64,000 nucleotides of DNA, taken from assembly GCF_050908995.1 (NCBI RefSeq), contig NC_135132.1, positions 5,389,001 through 5,453,000 of the forward strand, in the 5' to 3' direction. The stretch's first letter is position 1; each line of letters starts with the position of its first letter. The translations under genes and the position numbers were made by a program. Positions 48,978-59,045 of this stretch are shown here, in pieces. Below the pieces are notes generated by a model that was not told the DNA's origin, did no database searches, and saw nothing but the letters and a program-made list of their open reading frames with translations. Origin of the DNA: Andrena cerasifolii. Lineage: Eukaryota; Arthropoda; Insecta; Hymenoptera; Andrenidae.

Positions 48978-50051
48978 CCTTTACATCAATTTGAAACGAG
49001 GCATTGCGAGCACAACCGGACTAACCCACATAGAAAAAAAAATTACTCTTTCCTATTTTATATGATTGCCTCAAATATACCATCCCACAAATTTTCACAC
49101 TGCGGAAACCGATACTGTTCCAACAATAATCAATGATCCCAGCTCATACCGCCGAACCTATCATTCCCAGACTCACAATAATAAGGACCAAGAAGCACTT
49201 CCGAAGCTTCAACTCGTACCGGCCCCGCTTTATCCGCGAGCCTGTGTCCCGAAAGTGTGAAAGAATACGCAAGATCGGCACCATAATATTTTCATAACTT
49301 TAATAATACCGCAGTATCTTATACAGCCCTCTTCGCCGTCCCAGATGGAGCCACTAAAGCGAGTTACGACCGCGGGACACTGTTGCTTTAACATTTACAT
49401 CGAACGCCGGGTAATTGTCTTTTTAACTTGCGCGCGACAGTCGAGTTCACGACCCAGTAAGGTGCAGGGAAGGACGCGTAGCAATTTGGCGAGCGGCTCG
49501 CCCAAGGCGTGGGGCACGTTTGAAAGCGTCTCCAGCGACGTCGGGCCGCGGCAGTAGCGGGAACCACTTTAGGCCAGCCGCAGTGACGCGCGTCAATGAC
49601 ATGTGTCATTGCTTGTACGTGTCGAACGTGAGAACGTTGCGAGCGACGAGCATCGGAAGAAGTATATTGTTCCTCGGGTGGTTGTTCCGGGGAAAAAAAT
49701 TTTCACCCTCTCCGCGACGAGCTTCCTACCCTTCTCGGCTCTGTGCGCGGTTTGACGTTTGGGCTCGGTTCTGCTCTGTCCACGGCGCAGCGTTCTGCGG
49801 GGTATTGGAGAGTCAATTTCCTGGTTTAAGGATTTTAACTCTTCACTTTTGTGGGGGTAATTTTAGGCGAGGGAAATTTGAAAATAGATGTACTTAGGAA
49901 TTTTAGTATTTTGGGTTCGTGCGACTCGATTCTTTGGCTTTATTAATTTTTGGGCACAACCTGCTGAAAAATGTCGTTTCAACAACTATGTACTACGTGG
50001 AGGGGAAGGTAGGTTTCAAACTACCTTCTGGGTAGTTTAAAGGTTGGGGAT
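48978..50051. other. Spacer with a CpG-rich block, no gene seen
   Basis: About 49340-49800 is CpG-rich, with frames of 70-125 codons on both strands and no domain. The rest is AT-rich or mixed. Confidence 0.5.
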
Positions 50052-50059
50052 ATGTATAC

Positions 50060-50533
50060 TAGGGCGGAGCGGAAAATTTAAATTTGAATATTTAGTTGGC
50101 CTGGGTGCGGGGTAGTTGTCTTTTGATTAACCAAACACAACTGTAAACAAATTTTGGAATAAATATTCATGTCTGCAGCTTCCTATTTCCCTTAAAAATG
50201 ATTATGTGATTAGTTTTATGATTATATAAGCATTTTTAGGAGAAAAAGGAACCTGCAGACATGAATATTTTTCCAATTTTTTTTACAGTTGTCTTTGGTT
50301 AATCAAAAGACAACTATCCCGCACCCAGGCGAACAGAAAATTCAAATTTCAATTTTCGCCTATATATTATGATTATATAATCATTTTTAGGAGAAAAAGA
50401 AAACAGCAGACATGAATTTTTTCCAAAATTTTTTTACAGTTGTGTTTGGTTAATCAAAAGACAACTGTCCCGCACCCAGGCCAACTGAAAATTCAAATTT
50501 AAATTTTCGCTTATATAGTATCGTCCCGCCCTA
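50060..50533. mobile_element. hAT-type MITE (474 bp) with perfect 8 bp duplication and a duplicated arm
   Basis: ATGTATAC occurs identically at 50052-50059 and 50534-50541. Ends TAGGGCGG and CCGCCCTA are TIRs, and the arms continue with TTGGCCTGGGTGCGGG and TTGTCTTTTGATTAACCAAA. The right arm is present twice in tandem (about 50209-50370 and 50371-50520; shared blocks GATTATATAA(G/T)CATTTTTAG and CAGACATGAAT). No coding capacity. Confidence 0.95.
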
Positions 50534-50567
50534 ATGTATACCTATTATAGATCTAACTTACAAGGAA

Positions 50568-50998
50568 AAATCCCAAACCCGGAAATTCCAAAAATTCTGA
50601 AACTTTGTGAATATGTAGGGGATTTCCTCCTGATTATAACGCAATTATTTGTTTACTGCTCAAATTCGCTCTAAGGGGTTTTAACTGACCCCTGAAAATC
50701 TGGTTATTTTCCGATTTTGTGTTATAATTCGTGAACTGTAAAATAATTATTTGCTAAATGATAGATCTAAATAAAAGAAGTAATTTGGGTCTCGAAATCT
50801 TTTTTCTATCTCTTACAGTTCGCGAGTTATAACACAAAATCGGAAAATAGCCGACTTTTCAGAGGTTCATTTCACCCCCTTCGAGTGAATTTGAGCAGCA
50901 AGCAATAATTGCGTTGTAATCAGGAGGAAATTCCCTACGTATTCACAAAGTTTCAGAATTTTTTGAATTTTCGGGTTCGGGACCTTCCCTTGCTAGTC
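50568..50998. mobile_element. Fold-back element related to the 12.4 kb fragment
   Basis: The left arm (50568-50725) and the right arm (50812-50998) are inverted copies: ACCCGGAAATTC / GAATTTTCGGGTTCGG, GGGGATTTCCTCCTGATTA and GTTATAATTCGTGAACTG pair in order. The spacer between them is about 90 bp. It abuts the hAT MITE at 50060 and the TTAA element at 51003. A single arm of the same family lies at 12361-12560. Confidence 0.8.
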
Positions 50999-51002
50999 TT
51001 AA

Positions 51003-51316
51003 CCCTTCGTGATCACACGGGGTGTATCGTACCGCAGGCAATTTTTTTTCTTTGACAATATTTTTGTACATTTTTCGCGAATTTATTAATTCTAGTAATT
51101 TGGGGAATTTTAACAAAAAAAAACTTTTTTCCACAACTATTTTTTTAACTACAAATTTCATCGTATCAAAAATTTACATTTCTAGAAAATGACTGTTAGA
51201 CACTATGAATATTACGAATATACAATTATCACTCTAAAGTTAAAACATTTGAAAATATAAAAATGGTAACTTAAAAATGAAGCTGGGGTGCACTGAACCC
51301 CATGTGACTAAAACCG
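51003..51316. mobile_element. TTAA-flanked MITE, family A, copy 2
   Basis: TTAA at 50999-51002 precedes CCCTTCGTGATCACACGGGG, which matches the inner right end of the copy at 6371-6667. The other side (GGGGTGCACTGAACCCCATG, TGGTAACTTAAAAATGAAGC) matches that copy's left part in inverse. The expected right TTAA reads TTGA at 51317-51320, so the boundary is eroded, or overlaps the next element. Confidence 0.65.
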
Positions 51317-51618
51317 TTGAAAATGAGGGAATTTTGAGGAATTGTTTTTAAAGAAATGATGAAATGAAACTTGTTGAAATATTTATTATATATTTAACAT
51401 TTGTGGATCTAAAAAAAAATTCTGTAGAAAAGAATCTTTTCAGAATCGGCTTTGTTGCTACTTGTAAATAAAATATTTGGTAATAAAGGAATTTTTTCCA
51501 TATCCACAAATGTTACTAAACATATAATAAAATTTTCACCAAGTTTCATTTTATCGTTTCTTTAAAAGAGATTTTAAAAATTGCCTTGCTTTCAGCGTTT
51601 TTACATGAGGATCTCCCC
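51311..51618. mobile_element. Fold-back element ending at TTAA
   Basis: AAAGAAATGATGAAATGAAA and ACATTTGTGGAT on the left (51350-51410) pair with their inverses on the right (51495-51570). The right end reads CTCCCC followed by TTAA at 51619-51622, matching the GGGG-starting ends of the other TTAA hairpins in the window. The left end merges with the family A element, so its start is uncertain. Confidence 0.55.
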
Positions 51619-51622
51619 TTAA

Positions 51623-51940
51623 TACAGTTTGAATAACGGATACCTGTTATGTTTAACTGATAACTGATACGTTTGTATTAATTCCAATCATCTCAGTGGT
51701 AGAATTCTGACTACATGATTTGCCGCGTCGTTCAGTCAAGCAATTTCATTCCCAGACGTAGGAACGCGTTCTTTTCGGTCGCACCACCCATTTCGACTGA
51801 TTCTGTACAGGGAGCACGTAGAACTCTGCAATTAATTGTAGCTCCAAACAGTGCATGATGCCTCGCAAAGTAACCGACAAGCCCACTCAACATGATTGCC
51901 AGAGCATTCTGAATCAAAAAGGTCATACACATTATGAGAC
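51623..51940. other. Possible downstream remains of the transposase
   Basis: The minus strand has a 66-codon frame (51732-51932) just downstream of the transposase pseudogene. It may be eroded C-terminal transposase sequence, but I see no DDE-domain landmark in it. Confidence 0.3.
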
Positions 51941-52244
51941 TTATTTCATTCCTTCTGGAGATAAACGTCGCTTAGTCTTTTGACGTCGAGCATCCCAGCT
52001 GTTTCTGAACACCAAGTACTCCTCTATTACCCCAGACCACACATTCGTCGCTAGTCGATGCTGAAAACCATGCCGCATTGTTTCGCGTGTTTCCACTTGC
52101 CCAGTAATGAAAATTGTGGCTATCGTTAATACCAACGCGGATAAACAGACCTTCATCCATAAAGAGGCTATATGGGATGCCTTCCCCGTATACTCTCATA
52201 AATGAAATTCTTCCAGGGTCGAATGAAACTGTTAAAATTTTCAA
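51941..52244 (-). pseudogene. Broken DDE transposase, catalytic core fragment
   Basis: On the minus strand one frame reads LFMDEGLFIRVGINDSHNFH then YWASGN. A second frame continues with QHRLATNVWSGVIEEYLV. These match the start of the catalytic region of an insect Tc1/mariner-like transposase family in which the first conserved Asp-Glu occurs as F-(T/S)-D-E-x-x-F, followed by a SHN/RHN-x-x-(I/Y)-W-A motif and then an NVWxGI motif. The change of frame between the two halves, at about 52080, and stops beyond it show that the gene is dead. The downstream part with the last catalytic residues is not recognisable. The upstream side is interrupted at 52230 by a putative insertion. Confidence 0.75.
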
Positions 52245-52770
52245 TTAATTATGAAATAACTGTAATTTTGAGTATTTTCTTTTCTCCTCCGAGAAAACTG
52301 TTATAAAATACAGTCTATTAACTGAAACTTTCGTTCCATACATTTTTGTGTAAATAAGAAACCTTTATTTTCTTGAAAGTAGAAAAAAGTTGTATTAGGA
52401 ACATTTGTTCTGCTCCGAAAATGTTAAAGTTGTGAGAAGCAGATTTCCTGGAAATGTTGTGGGGTAGATGGATCTGAAGTTGAAACCTTAAATCGTTCTG
52501 TGAAAATAGTTATATTCTGCTGTCTCTTCTGTATTTATCCTGCTTCAAAACCCTTAAATAATACTAACTAAAAAAATATTCCTAACTTTTATATTTCACC
52601 CTTAAATATCTGTTGAAAATTATATAGATCCTCTATAACTGTTAAAACCGAACTCTCACAGCAGAGTCAAAGTGTTAATGTACAAAGTTAATATATAATA
52701 CTGAAAAGAAAGGACTTAAAATTTAAAAGTTGCATAAACAAATTTTATTTCAGTTAGTTTCATTCGACCC
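52216..52770. mobile_element. Putative 555 bp insertion inside the transposase
   Basis: The 15-mer GGGTCGAATGAAACT at 52216-52230 has its exact inverse at 52756-52770. The AT-rich DNA between has no frame of note. Transposase homology lies on both sides (catalytic part below, N-terminal part above), so these may be TIRs of an element that split the gene. No target duplication was identified; chance similarity of the 15-mers is the alternative. Confidence 0.45.
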
Positions 52771-52840
52771 CTGAATTCTTAACGTTCGCTGATAGAAAGG
52801 GACCAATTCCTGATTAAAACCCCGCATAACTTGCAATACC

Positions 52841-53000
52841 TTAGCACCCTGCATTTTGGATATACCTGTCGACATTTAACTCCGCATCAGCCGTATTGTC
52901 GTCGCTGCGAAAACCACACTCGAACACAATATCGGTGCGCTCTGCATTTGGGAAAGTACGGGGCGTGGTGCGCAGTGAATGGAAATAGACTAGTCGAGAA
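52841..53000 (-). pseudogene. Transposase N-terminal fragment (DUF4817-like)
   Basis: The minus strand reads TFPNAERTDIVFECGFRSDD followed by N-T-A-D-A. This fits the helix-turn-helix start (F-x-N-x-E-x-x-D-x-V-x-x-x-G) of the DUF4817 domain that precedes the catalytic domain in the same transposase family. Its position about 600 bp upstream of the catalytic fragment and on the same strand supports a single split gene. The match is short. Confidence 0.4.
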
Positions 53001-54184
53001 ATACAAGCAGACTCAGCATTACAAACAGTCTGCATCTTCATTAATAGCTGGCAGACATGTCGTTAATGATGAACAACAGCTTATCTCCATAATGGATGGA
53101 CGTGGGTTCATTGTGGGCACGACTCTTTTGGTGCAGACTAATCTATAAATATACTGGGTTCGGTGTAGTATTAGTTAACAATTGGGGTAGTTTTCTACAG
53201 CTGATTTTAGCTCTGATCGGAATTATATCAGGCAACTCTACATGGAGTTGCATGGGATTATCAAGATGGGTATTAAACTCAGCTTGGACCTCAAAAGTTC
53301 TGTGAATTTTAGTACAATTTTTAGTTGTATTTAACATTATTTTCTATTGTTCTAACTGAAATTGCGTCTACTGTAACACCCTCCAGCATCATTTTTCGAA
53401 ACTTATTTTTTTTTCTCGCGCATATTTTTGGAGTATAACATCCTGAGAACACCCTGCTGAAAGTTTCAGATGAAACTTCCTAAAGGTATAACAGTGGCTT
53501 TGTAAAAAGAGGAGAGAACTGGATTTTATTCTGTGAATAAAGTGTTACAATCACTTAAAGAATTTTATTGCATTTGCATTAAAAATATTTTGATCCGCTC
53601 AACTCGGCTCCCCCCAAGATTAAATTCTGAGTGCGCCACTGCGGTATAGGTTCTGCAGTCGCACGACCAATTCAAGCTCCGAACTCAAATACGAGCCGAG
53701 GATACTTTGAACACGGTTTTCTCGACACACGATGTTTTGAAACGGTGGCCACGGTTTCACAAGATTTACTGAACCGATTTAAAAAAAAAAAACCTTGAGG
53801 CATTTGATTCGCGATTGGACCCGCTGTCGCGTCATCAACAAACATAACTTTTGAAACACATGTTTTTTTTTATCTGCACATTTATGCGTAAATTTCCCGG
53901 GTTTTGCGCTATTTACCTCAAACGTGAACCAATAATCGTAGCTTTGGTGTTTTGCCGCGACAGTGGATGAAGCGATAGCCAGTATGTACATTTTAAGAAA
54001 TTTAGTCGATTTTTTGTTTTAAACGATCCTGTGAGTAAATTTGGCTATATCCAATTAAAGCCCCACAAAAAAAGCTGCCCACAAAAGTCATGTCAAGATC
54101 TCCCACTGAATGAAGATCACAAAATTTCTCTTTCCCAACGCCGAAAAACAAAGAATTTTGGCTCCCCACCAAACGTCAAGCTCA
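53001..54184. other. Spacer with an element end
   Basis: About 53510-53638 resembles 59880-60000 (TTTTATTCTnTnAATAA, GAATTTTATTG, AAATATTTTGA) and ends GAGTGCGCCACTG, the inverse of the CAGTGGCGCACC end at 59046. It is probably the right part of a hAT-like element whose left end I could not place. No gene is seen. Confidence 0.45.
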
Positions 54185-54796
54185 CAAGGAAACATATCGA
54201 ACCCGAAAATTCTGATTCTAATGAAACTCCGTACGATTGTAGAGCATGTCGGAGTATGTAAGAAACGATTTTTTTTTTCTGCGGAAAAACACTCTGAGGG
54301 GGTGAAAATTAAAATTAAAATCCTCGATTGTCAAGTGGCAGATGGTAGTAATATGGACAAAGGCGGAAAATTTTTGTAAACAAATAAACAAATGAACCAA
54401 AATTTGTTCCTTTTACATTTTAGTAAACCATTGCGAATTATAACTTTTACACGGAAAAAGATCGTCCCCAACCCTCACGGTTAGAAATTATATGTAAAAT
54501 AACGAAAATTTTAATTTATTTATAAATTGTTGGACGTACAAACATTTCTTTCGCAGCACGTTATGCGGCATCAAACACTGAACATTTTGTCCATTTACGG
54601 TTTTCTTCTACCTCGCACCGTTACAGAGTTATACTCGAAAAACGAAAAATCGTTGAACATGTGGGGGCTGGTTTCACCCCCTCGGAGTGTTTTTCCGCAG
54701 AAAAAAAAAATCGTTTCTTACATACTCCGACATGCTCTACAATCGTACGGAGTTTCATTAGAATCAGACTTTTCGGGTTCGATATGTTTCCTTGTC
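54185..54796. mobile_element. Fold-back element, about 610 bp
   Basis: Arms 54185-54306 and 54671-54796 are nearly identical inverted copies: CATATCGAACCCGAAAA, ATGAAACTCCGTACGATTGT, AGAGCATGTCGGAGTATGTA and GGGGGTGAAA with few changes. The layout (CAAGGAAA, then AACCCGAAAATTC, then a GGGGGTGAAA end) parallels the element at 50568, though the sequences differ. No frame is supported; long frames here are produced by the arms. Confidence 0.85.
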
Positions 54797-54949
54797 AGTC
54801 ACGCCGCGTCCTACCAAACAACCGAATTCCACCGCAAATTCCCTAGCGTCATCGCGTTCGCCCAAAAACCTTCAACTGCAACAGCATTCGATGCAAGGCT
54901 ACGCTGCGCCTCCCGTCTCCTAGACACTTAATATTAAACCCGGCAGGCT

Positions 54950-55880
54950 TAGCCGATCAGGCCGCCCGGCGCTCGCAGCCGCGTCGCCACAAAGGAGCAT
55001 CGTAACTCATTATTAACGTTAAATCTGCCTCCCCTTGGCGAGGCTGCGGCCACGGATGCGTCCCTTTTCGAAAAACTGCGCCGGAAAAGGCACTCTGTCC
55101 TTTGTTGGGGACTCTACCTTTCCCGAACCATTGTGCCGCCGTGATTGGGTGGTGGGGTGGCGCGTCTCGGCGCCGGGGCGCATGCGTGGCCGGCGGGGTT
55201 GGTCGCGTTGCCTGCCGTCCCAGCGTCATCGGCAGTTATCGGCGAACCGCGATTCAATCCTCGTCGCTTTGGAGCGGTGGTGTGCCGGCAGTGATAGCCG
55301 GCGAGATGTAACGCGGCTGACAAGGCCGACAGACACATCAGCGAAACGTGGGTGCGTTGTCCTGCTAGCCGAGGCCCAACACGCGCCCGGCGTCTAACGA
55401 ACCGTCCTGGCGGGTCCTCGTCTCCGCTCCGGTCTACCGCGGATTTGTGGTGGTGTGTTTGGGGGCCCTTTTCTTCTTCTTTTTTTCCTCTTTTTTTTTT
55501 GTTCGTTCGTTTCCGTGTTGGTGACCGGGACATCGATCCCCACAGCGAGTTCACGAACTGTGTGCCCTGATCCGGTGCACCCCCAGCTTCCGGTGGCCGT
55601 GTGCAACGTCGTTCTACCAGCCCAGTCGTCCAGGAGCCAGGTACGTTGCGTTGCTGTGATTTACGTTGACCACCGGGCTGATGGATCGCCTGGACGGCTC
55701 GTTGGGACCGTTCTCGTGGGTCGTTTTGGCGGACTCTCGGTGTCAATGGGTCGGCTCCTGCGGGGACGCGGCGAAGGTGCCCACCTCGCTGGTGGGTTCC
55801 GAGCTAGTGTGGCGGGTGTGCCGCGCGGTGGTCGTTTGAAATTTCGCGCAATTAGGGGAGAGCGTGGTCGTCCCGCTTAG
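54950..55880. other. CpG-rich block, possible promoter and first exon
   Basis: This is one of the most CpG-rich parts of the window, with long frames on both strands (210 codons minus, 141 plus) whose translations are Arg/Pro/Gly-rich and show no domain. A polypyrimidine stretch (55465-55505) and a good splice donor, CCAG then GTACGTTG, at about 55640 are compatible with a non-coding 5' exon on the plus strand. A retrotransposon 5' region is another reading. No TATA box or confirmed start is seen. Confidence 0.3.
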
Positions 55881-56251
55881 AAAGGGAGTAATCAGTGAGG
55901 TACACATGAGGAATAGCAGTGGGGACGTAGAAAGGCTGCGAGTACAGTGAGCTGCTTTGCAATCTGTTTAGTTTTCTTGCTCTGCTTGTTTCGCCGCAAC
56001 TAGCAAGGCCGCTGAGAGGGTACCAATTGGCGGTGGGAATTTCGAGGATTCTTAATCAGGGGCACTTAATCTGGTAGATGGCTTTAACCTTCCAGCTGGC
56101 CCTTGAACTCTAGCTGGAGCGATCGCACAGCTACTTCAACAATTATTTACTCGATTAATCTAAGCAAATTTAATGTCCAAAGGGTGACCAAGATTTTCGT
56201 CAGCTTTGCTTTTGTTGCGAGAAAAAAGTGTGAAAGAAATCGCGAAGCGTT
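55881..56251. other. Spacer, nothing recognised
   Basis: Mixed composition, frames shorter than 70 codons, no repeat structure. Confidence 0.5.
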
Positions 56252-56635
56252 TCACCAGGTTCCATTAGTATCAGTCTCTCTCTCTGCAAGTGCTCGTATT
56301 AAATGACGACTCGTATTAGAAGTCACTCGACTCATCCCTGAATTCCGAGTGTCACTCTTGCCTCTGCTTTTGCTCCCTGTACATGGTGCTGATGCTTCGG
56401 TCCCGTTATCTTCCCATTGATTTTGTTTACCAGGTTCCTGTAGATAGGATGAATGTTCCGTACACAGTGCTATCGTTATCAGAGCTCGATGTTTGTGCGT
56501 GGCACCGAGATTAGGGGTGGAATCAAGGATAACCATGGTGTTAGACAGAGATAAACTTTTGTAAACATCGAAGACACCATGCGGTGTGGTGAGATCGAAC
56601 CCCTTTTTTTGCGACAAAGAGCCAACTGTGACCAT
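56252..56635 (-). CDS. Candidate 127-codon open frame, function unknown
   Basis: The frame starts ATG at 56635 (MVTVGSLSQKKGFDLTTPHG) and runs to a stop at 56252. The composition is balanced and protein-like: an aliphatic first half (VFDVYKSLSLSNTMVILDS) and a polar Ser/Thr/Arg-rich second half. No signal peptide or known domain is recognised. Possible donors (CCTG/GTAAAC near 56430, CCTG/GTGAAA near 56254) lie inside it. It sits between a CpG-rich block and a retrotransposon tail. It could be an orphan gene, an exon or chance. Confidence 0.25.
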   Translation of the reverse strand: MVTVGSLSQKKGFDLTTPHGVFDVYKSLSLSNTMVILDSTPNLGATHKHRALITIALCTEHSSYLQEPGKQNQWEDNGTEASAPCTGSKSRGKSDTRNSGMSRVTSNTSRHLIRALAERETDTNGTW

Positions 56636-56808
56636 TTTTTATTATCCGTCGTAAAAATTACTACGATTTGCTAGACTACGCTAATCGATTCATTGTTTGA
56701 GAACGTAATCCTAGTGAAATCCACATTACTATATAATTTCAAGCATTCATCAGCAATATCCAGCAACTTCTCATTAAGCTTCATAATGCCTAACCAAACA
56801 CGTAGATT

Positions 56809-56911
56809 TAGGTTAGGTTGGAAAACAGTCTTTAGATTAAACCTCGCCTTTGCGGTAGTCTTGTCCTTCTTTCCTTTTTTCTTACTTATTTTCTTCGTGC
56901 ACTAAAGACGC

Positions 56912-56958
<47 letters not shown>

Positions 56959-56959
56959 T
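56809..56959 (+). mobile_element. 3' end of a non-LTR retrotransposon, copy 3
   Basis: TTTAGGTTAGGTTGGAAAAC, CAGTCTTTAGA, AACCTCGCCTTTGCG and a pyrimidine-rich stretch match the copies at 4720 and 20661, ending ACTAAAGACGCTTAATAATA. The polyadenylation signal is ACTAAA here, not AATAAA. The TAA tail is the longest of the three. Only the 3' end is present. Confidence 0.8.
56912..56959. repeat. (TAA)16 microsatellite
   Basis: An uninterrupted TAA/AAT run forms the tail of the retrotransposon copy and has probably lengthened by slippage after insertion. Confidence 0.95.
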
Positions 56960-59045
56960 CCCTGAAAATTACCACCCAACTACTCCAATTCGCCGCAACG
57001 TGAAGAAATTCAGAGTGGATTTTCTCGAAAGTGAAGCGGAATATCAAAAAATTTTATTCCTTTTCCCCGACTCATCTACTCGTTGTCAATCGAAAAGGAG
57101 CAGTAATATTTTTCGATATCGCGCTTCATTATCGAGAGAATCGGCTTTGAGTTTCCCAACGCTGCGTCTAGGCGTGCATATGAGAACATAACCTAACCTC
57201 GATCACGGACCAGTTCGACTGGGCGCCGTCTTTATTTCGCTCTAGAGCCGGCTAGTGTGCACTAACTGATAGCCAGGTTGACACTGTCAAACTAATTACG
57301 TCCGCTCTGTTAGTTTGAACGAGCAAAACGGCAATCGACCGTCGTCAAACCGACCCCGCGGCGCATCGGGCAAACACTTTGCCCGCCGAGCGATTCCCTT
57401 CAAAGAACGACGGTGCCGTTTGTTAACGTGAAATATCATTGTTCTAAGCCTGCCCCTAATTACCGAGGTTAATATTTGCGGCCGTTCGGAGCGGGGCCGC
57501 GACGGGGCGCTAATGTTTTGACCACGCTGCCGGCCCGGGCCAGCCGCCGCGTGTGCAGTCGAACCCGTGGCATAGTTCGCGAAATATAGCCGAGGTTGCG
57601 GCATCGGTATGGCTGATATTACAGCCCGTAATGTACTGGCCATCCCGTTACAAGCACGGTATTTCTCAAAACTTTGAAGCGGTTTGCGGCTACAGTTGAA
57701 TTGCTTCATTAGATCTTACTTGTACGGAACTAAAGCCATCCGGTTTCCAATCCCTTACAATGCTCCGTGTCCCCCTCTGTGTGTACCCCTCCCCCACCCC
57801 CCGCGCGCGCGCTCGCGCGCGTCCTCTGGTCTCCTTTGTGAGATTTCAGCGGCATCAGTTTCAGTTTTCAGTTTTCGAGTCGCAAAGGGGACGTTTCTGG
57901 TTACCGCGGATGGAGGTGAGCGGGCTGGCGGTGGAACTTTCGCGTTTTGGGCTTCCTTTGACCGCTGAAATCGCGCAGGAGGGATCGGTGACGGGTGACG
58001 TTTATTAGAAACGAAATAGAGGGAAATATGGAAGCGGATTGTGAGGAAAGGAGGGCAGCGTTTCCGGCTGCCGGAATGAACTTTCGTTACGAATTCAGGT
58101 TTTCAAGCAATTTTCAGGGGAACGACGTGAAAAGAGACCCCTCCCCCCCCCTTTCTCTCTCGCATTCCCTCCGGCCGCGCGCCCCCCTCCTCTGGCACTC
58201 GATGTAGCGTGAATGCTGATCGTACACGGCAGGTCCGCGTGGTGAAATTAGTACTTGAAAAACATTAGCATTTATTAATATTCATGGCGAATTGTTCATT
58301 AGGCGGCATTCTTGAAACATCGCCTAACACGGGGCCCGCGCGTTCGTGTACGGCGACGCGAGTCGAGAAATATCGCAATACGTATGCTGTATCGTACACG
58401 TGACAGAAAAATTTGGAGATTAATTGTTTCCTTTCGAGCACCGAATGCCTGACTTTTTATCAGGCTGTTTCGTGGCAATTTAAATTACTTGTTTGTTTGA
58501 GTGCGAAAATAATGAAAGTGGGAAATGGTGAATTCTGTATTTAGGGGAAAGGTGTCTAAAATGATCCCTCGGGGTAAAATGACTTCTTAATATCGATGTA
58601 CAAAAGTTTAGCCAGTACGTCGTCAAGTGTCGCGCGAAGTGCCATGCAAATATCAGCGCTGTGTGTTATAAACAAGAAAAAATCAAAATTACTGCCTTTT
58701 ATCTAAGGTAAGGTCAATGCGGTGTAACTTTTGTCACAAACGGCTTCGTGTGACAGCTGTTTTTTTTTTAATGGCAATTCAACAATAATTTAATGTATGT
58801 TTCGTTGCCGACGTTAGCTTCAGGAAATACTGCATTAAAATAGTAAGCAGTTGTCACGATACTTGTATAAAGAATCAAACGCCAAAATTTCTCAATTAGT
58901 CAGCTACCCAAACGCAAGCTTGAAATTAAAGAAAACCAAACACGCTGAAATAGGGAGACCAATATCATCCTCGCGTAACACAATGCTTTATCAAATAAAT
59001 CCCGTTGTCCACAAATTCTTAATACTATGGCACCAACAAACGAAC
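56960..59045. other. CpG-rich block and spacer, no supported gene
   Basis: About 57200-58240 is CpG-rich with a (CG) run near 57801-57820 and frames up to 137 codons on the minus strand (57296-57709), Arg-rich and without a domain. The rest is AT-rich or mixed. Confidence 0.5.

Noticed and set aside
54527..54931. 134-codon plus-strand gene
   Set aside because: The frame lies mostly within the right arm of the fold-back element at 54185-54796, and its mirror appears in the left arm.
55114..55746. 210-codon minus-strand protein
   Set aside because: The translation is Arg/Pro/Gly-rich without any domain, in a CpG-rich block where stops are rare, and plus-strand frames overlap it fully.
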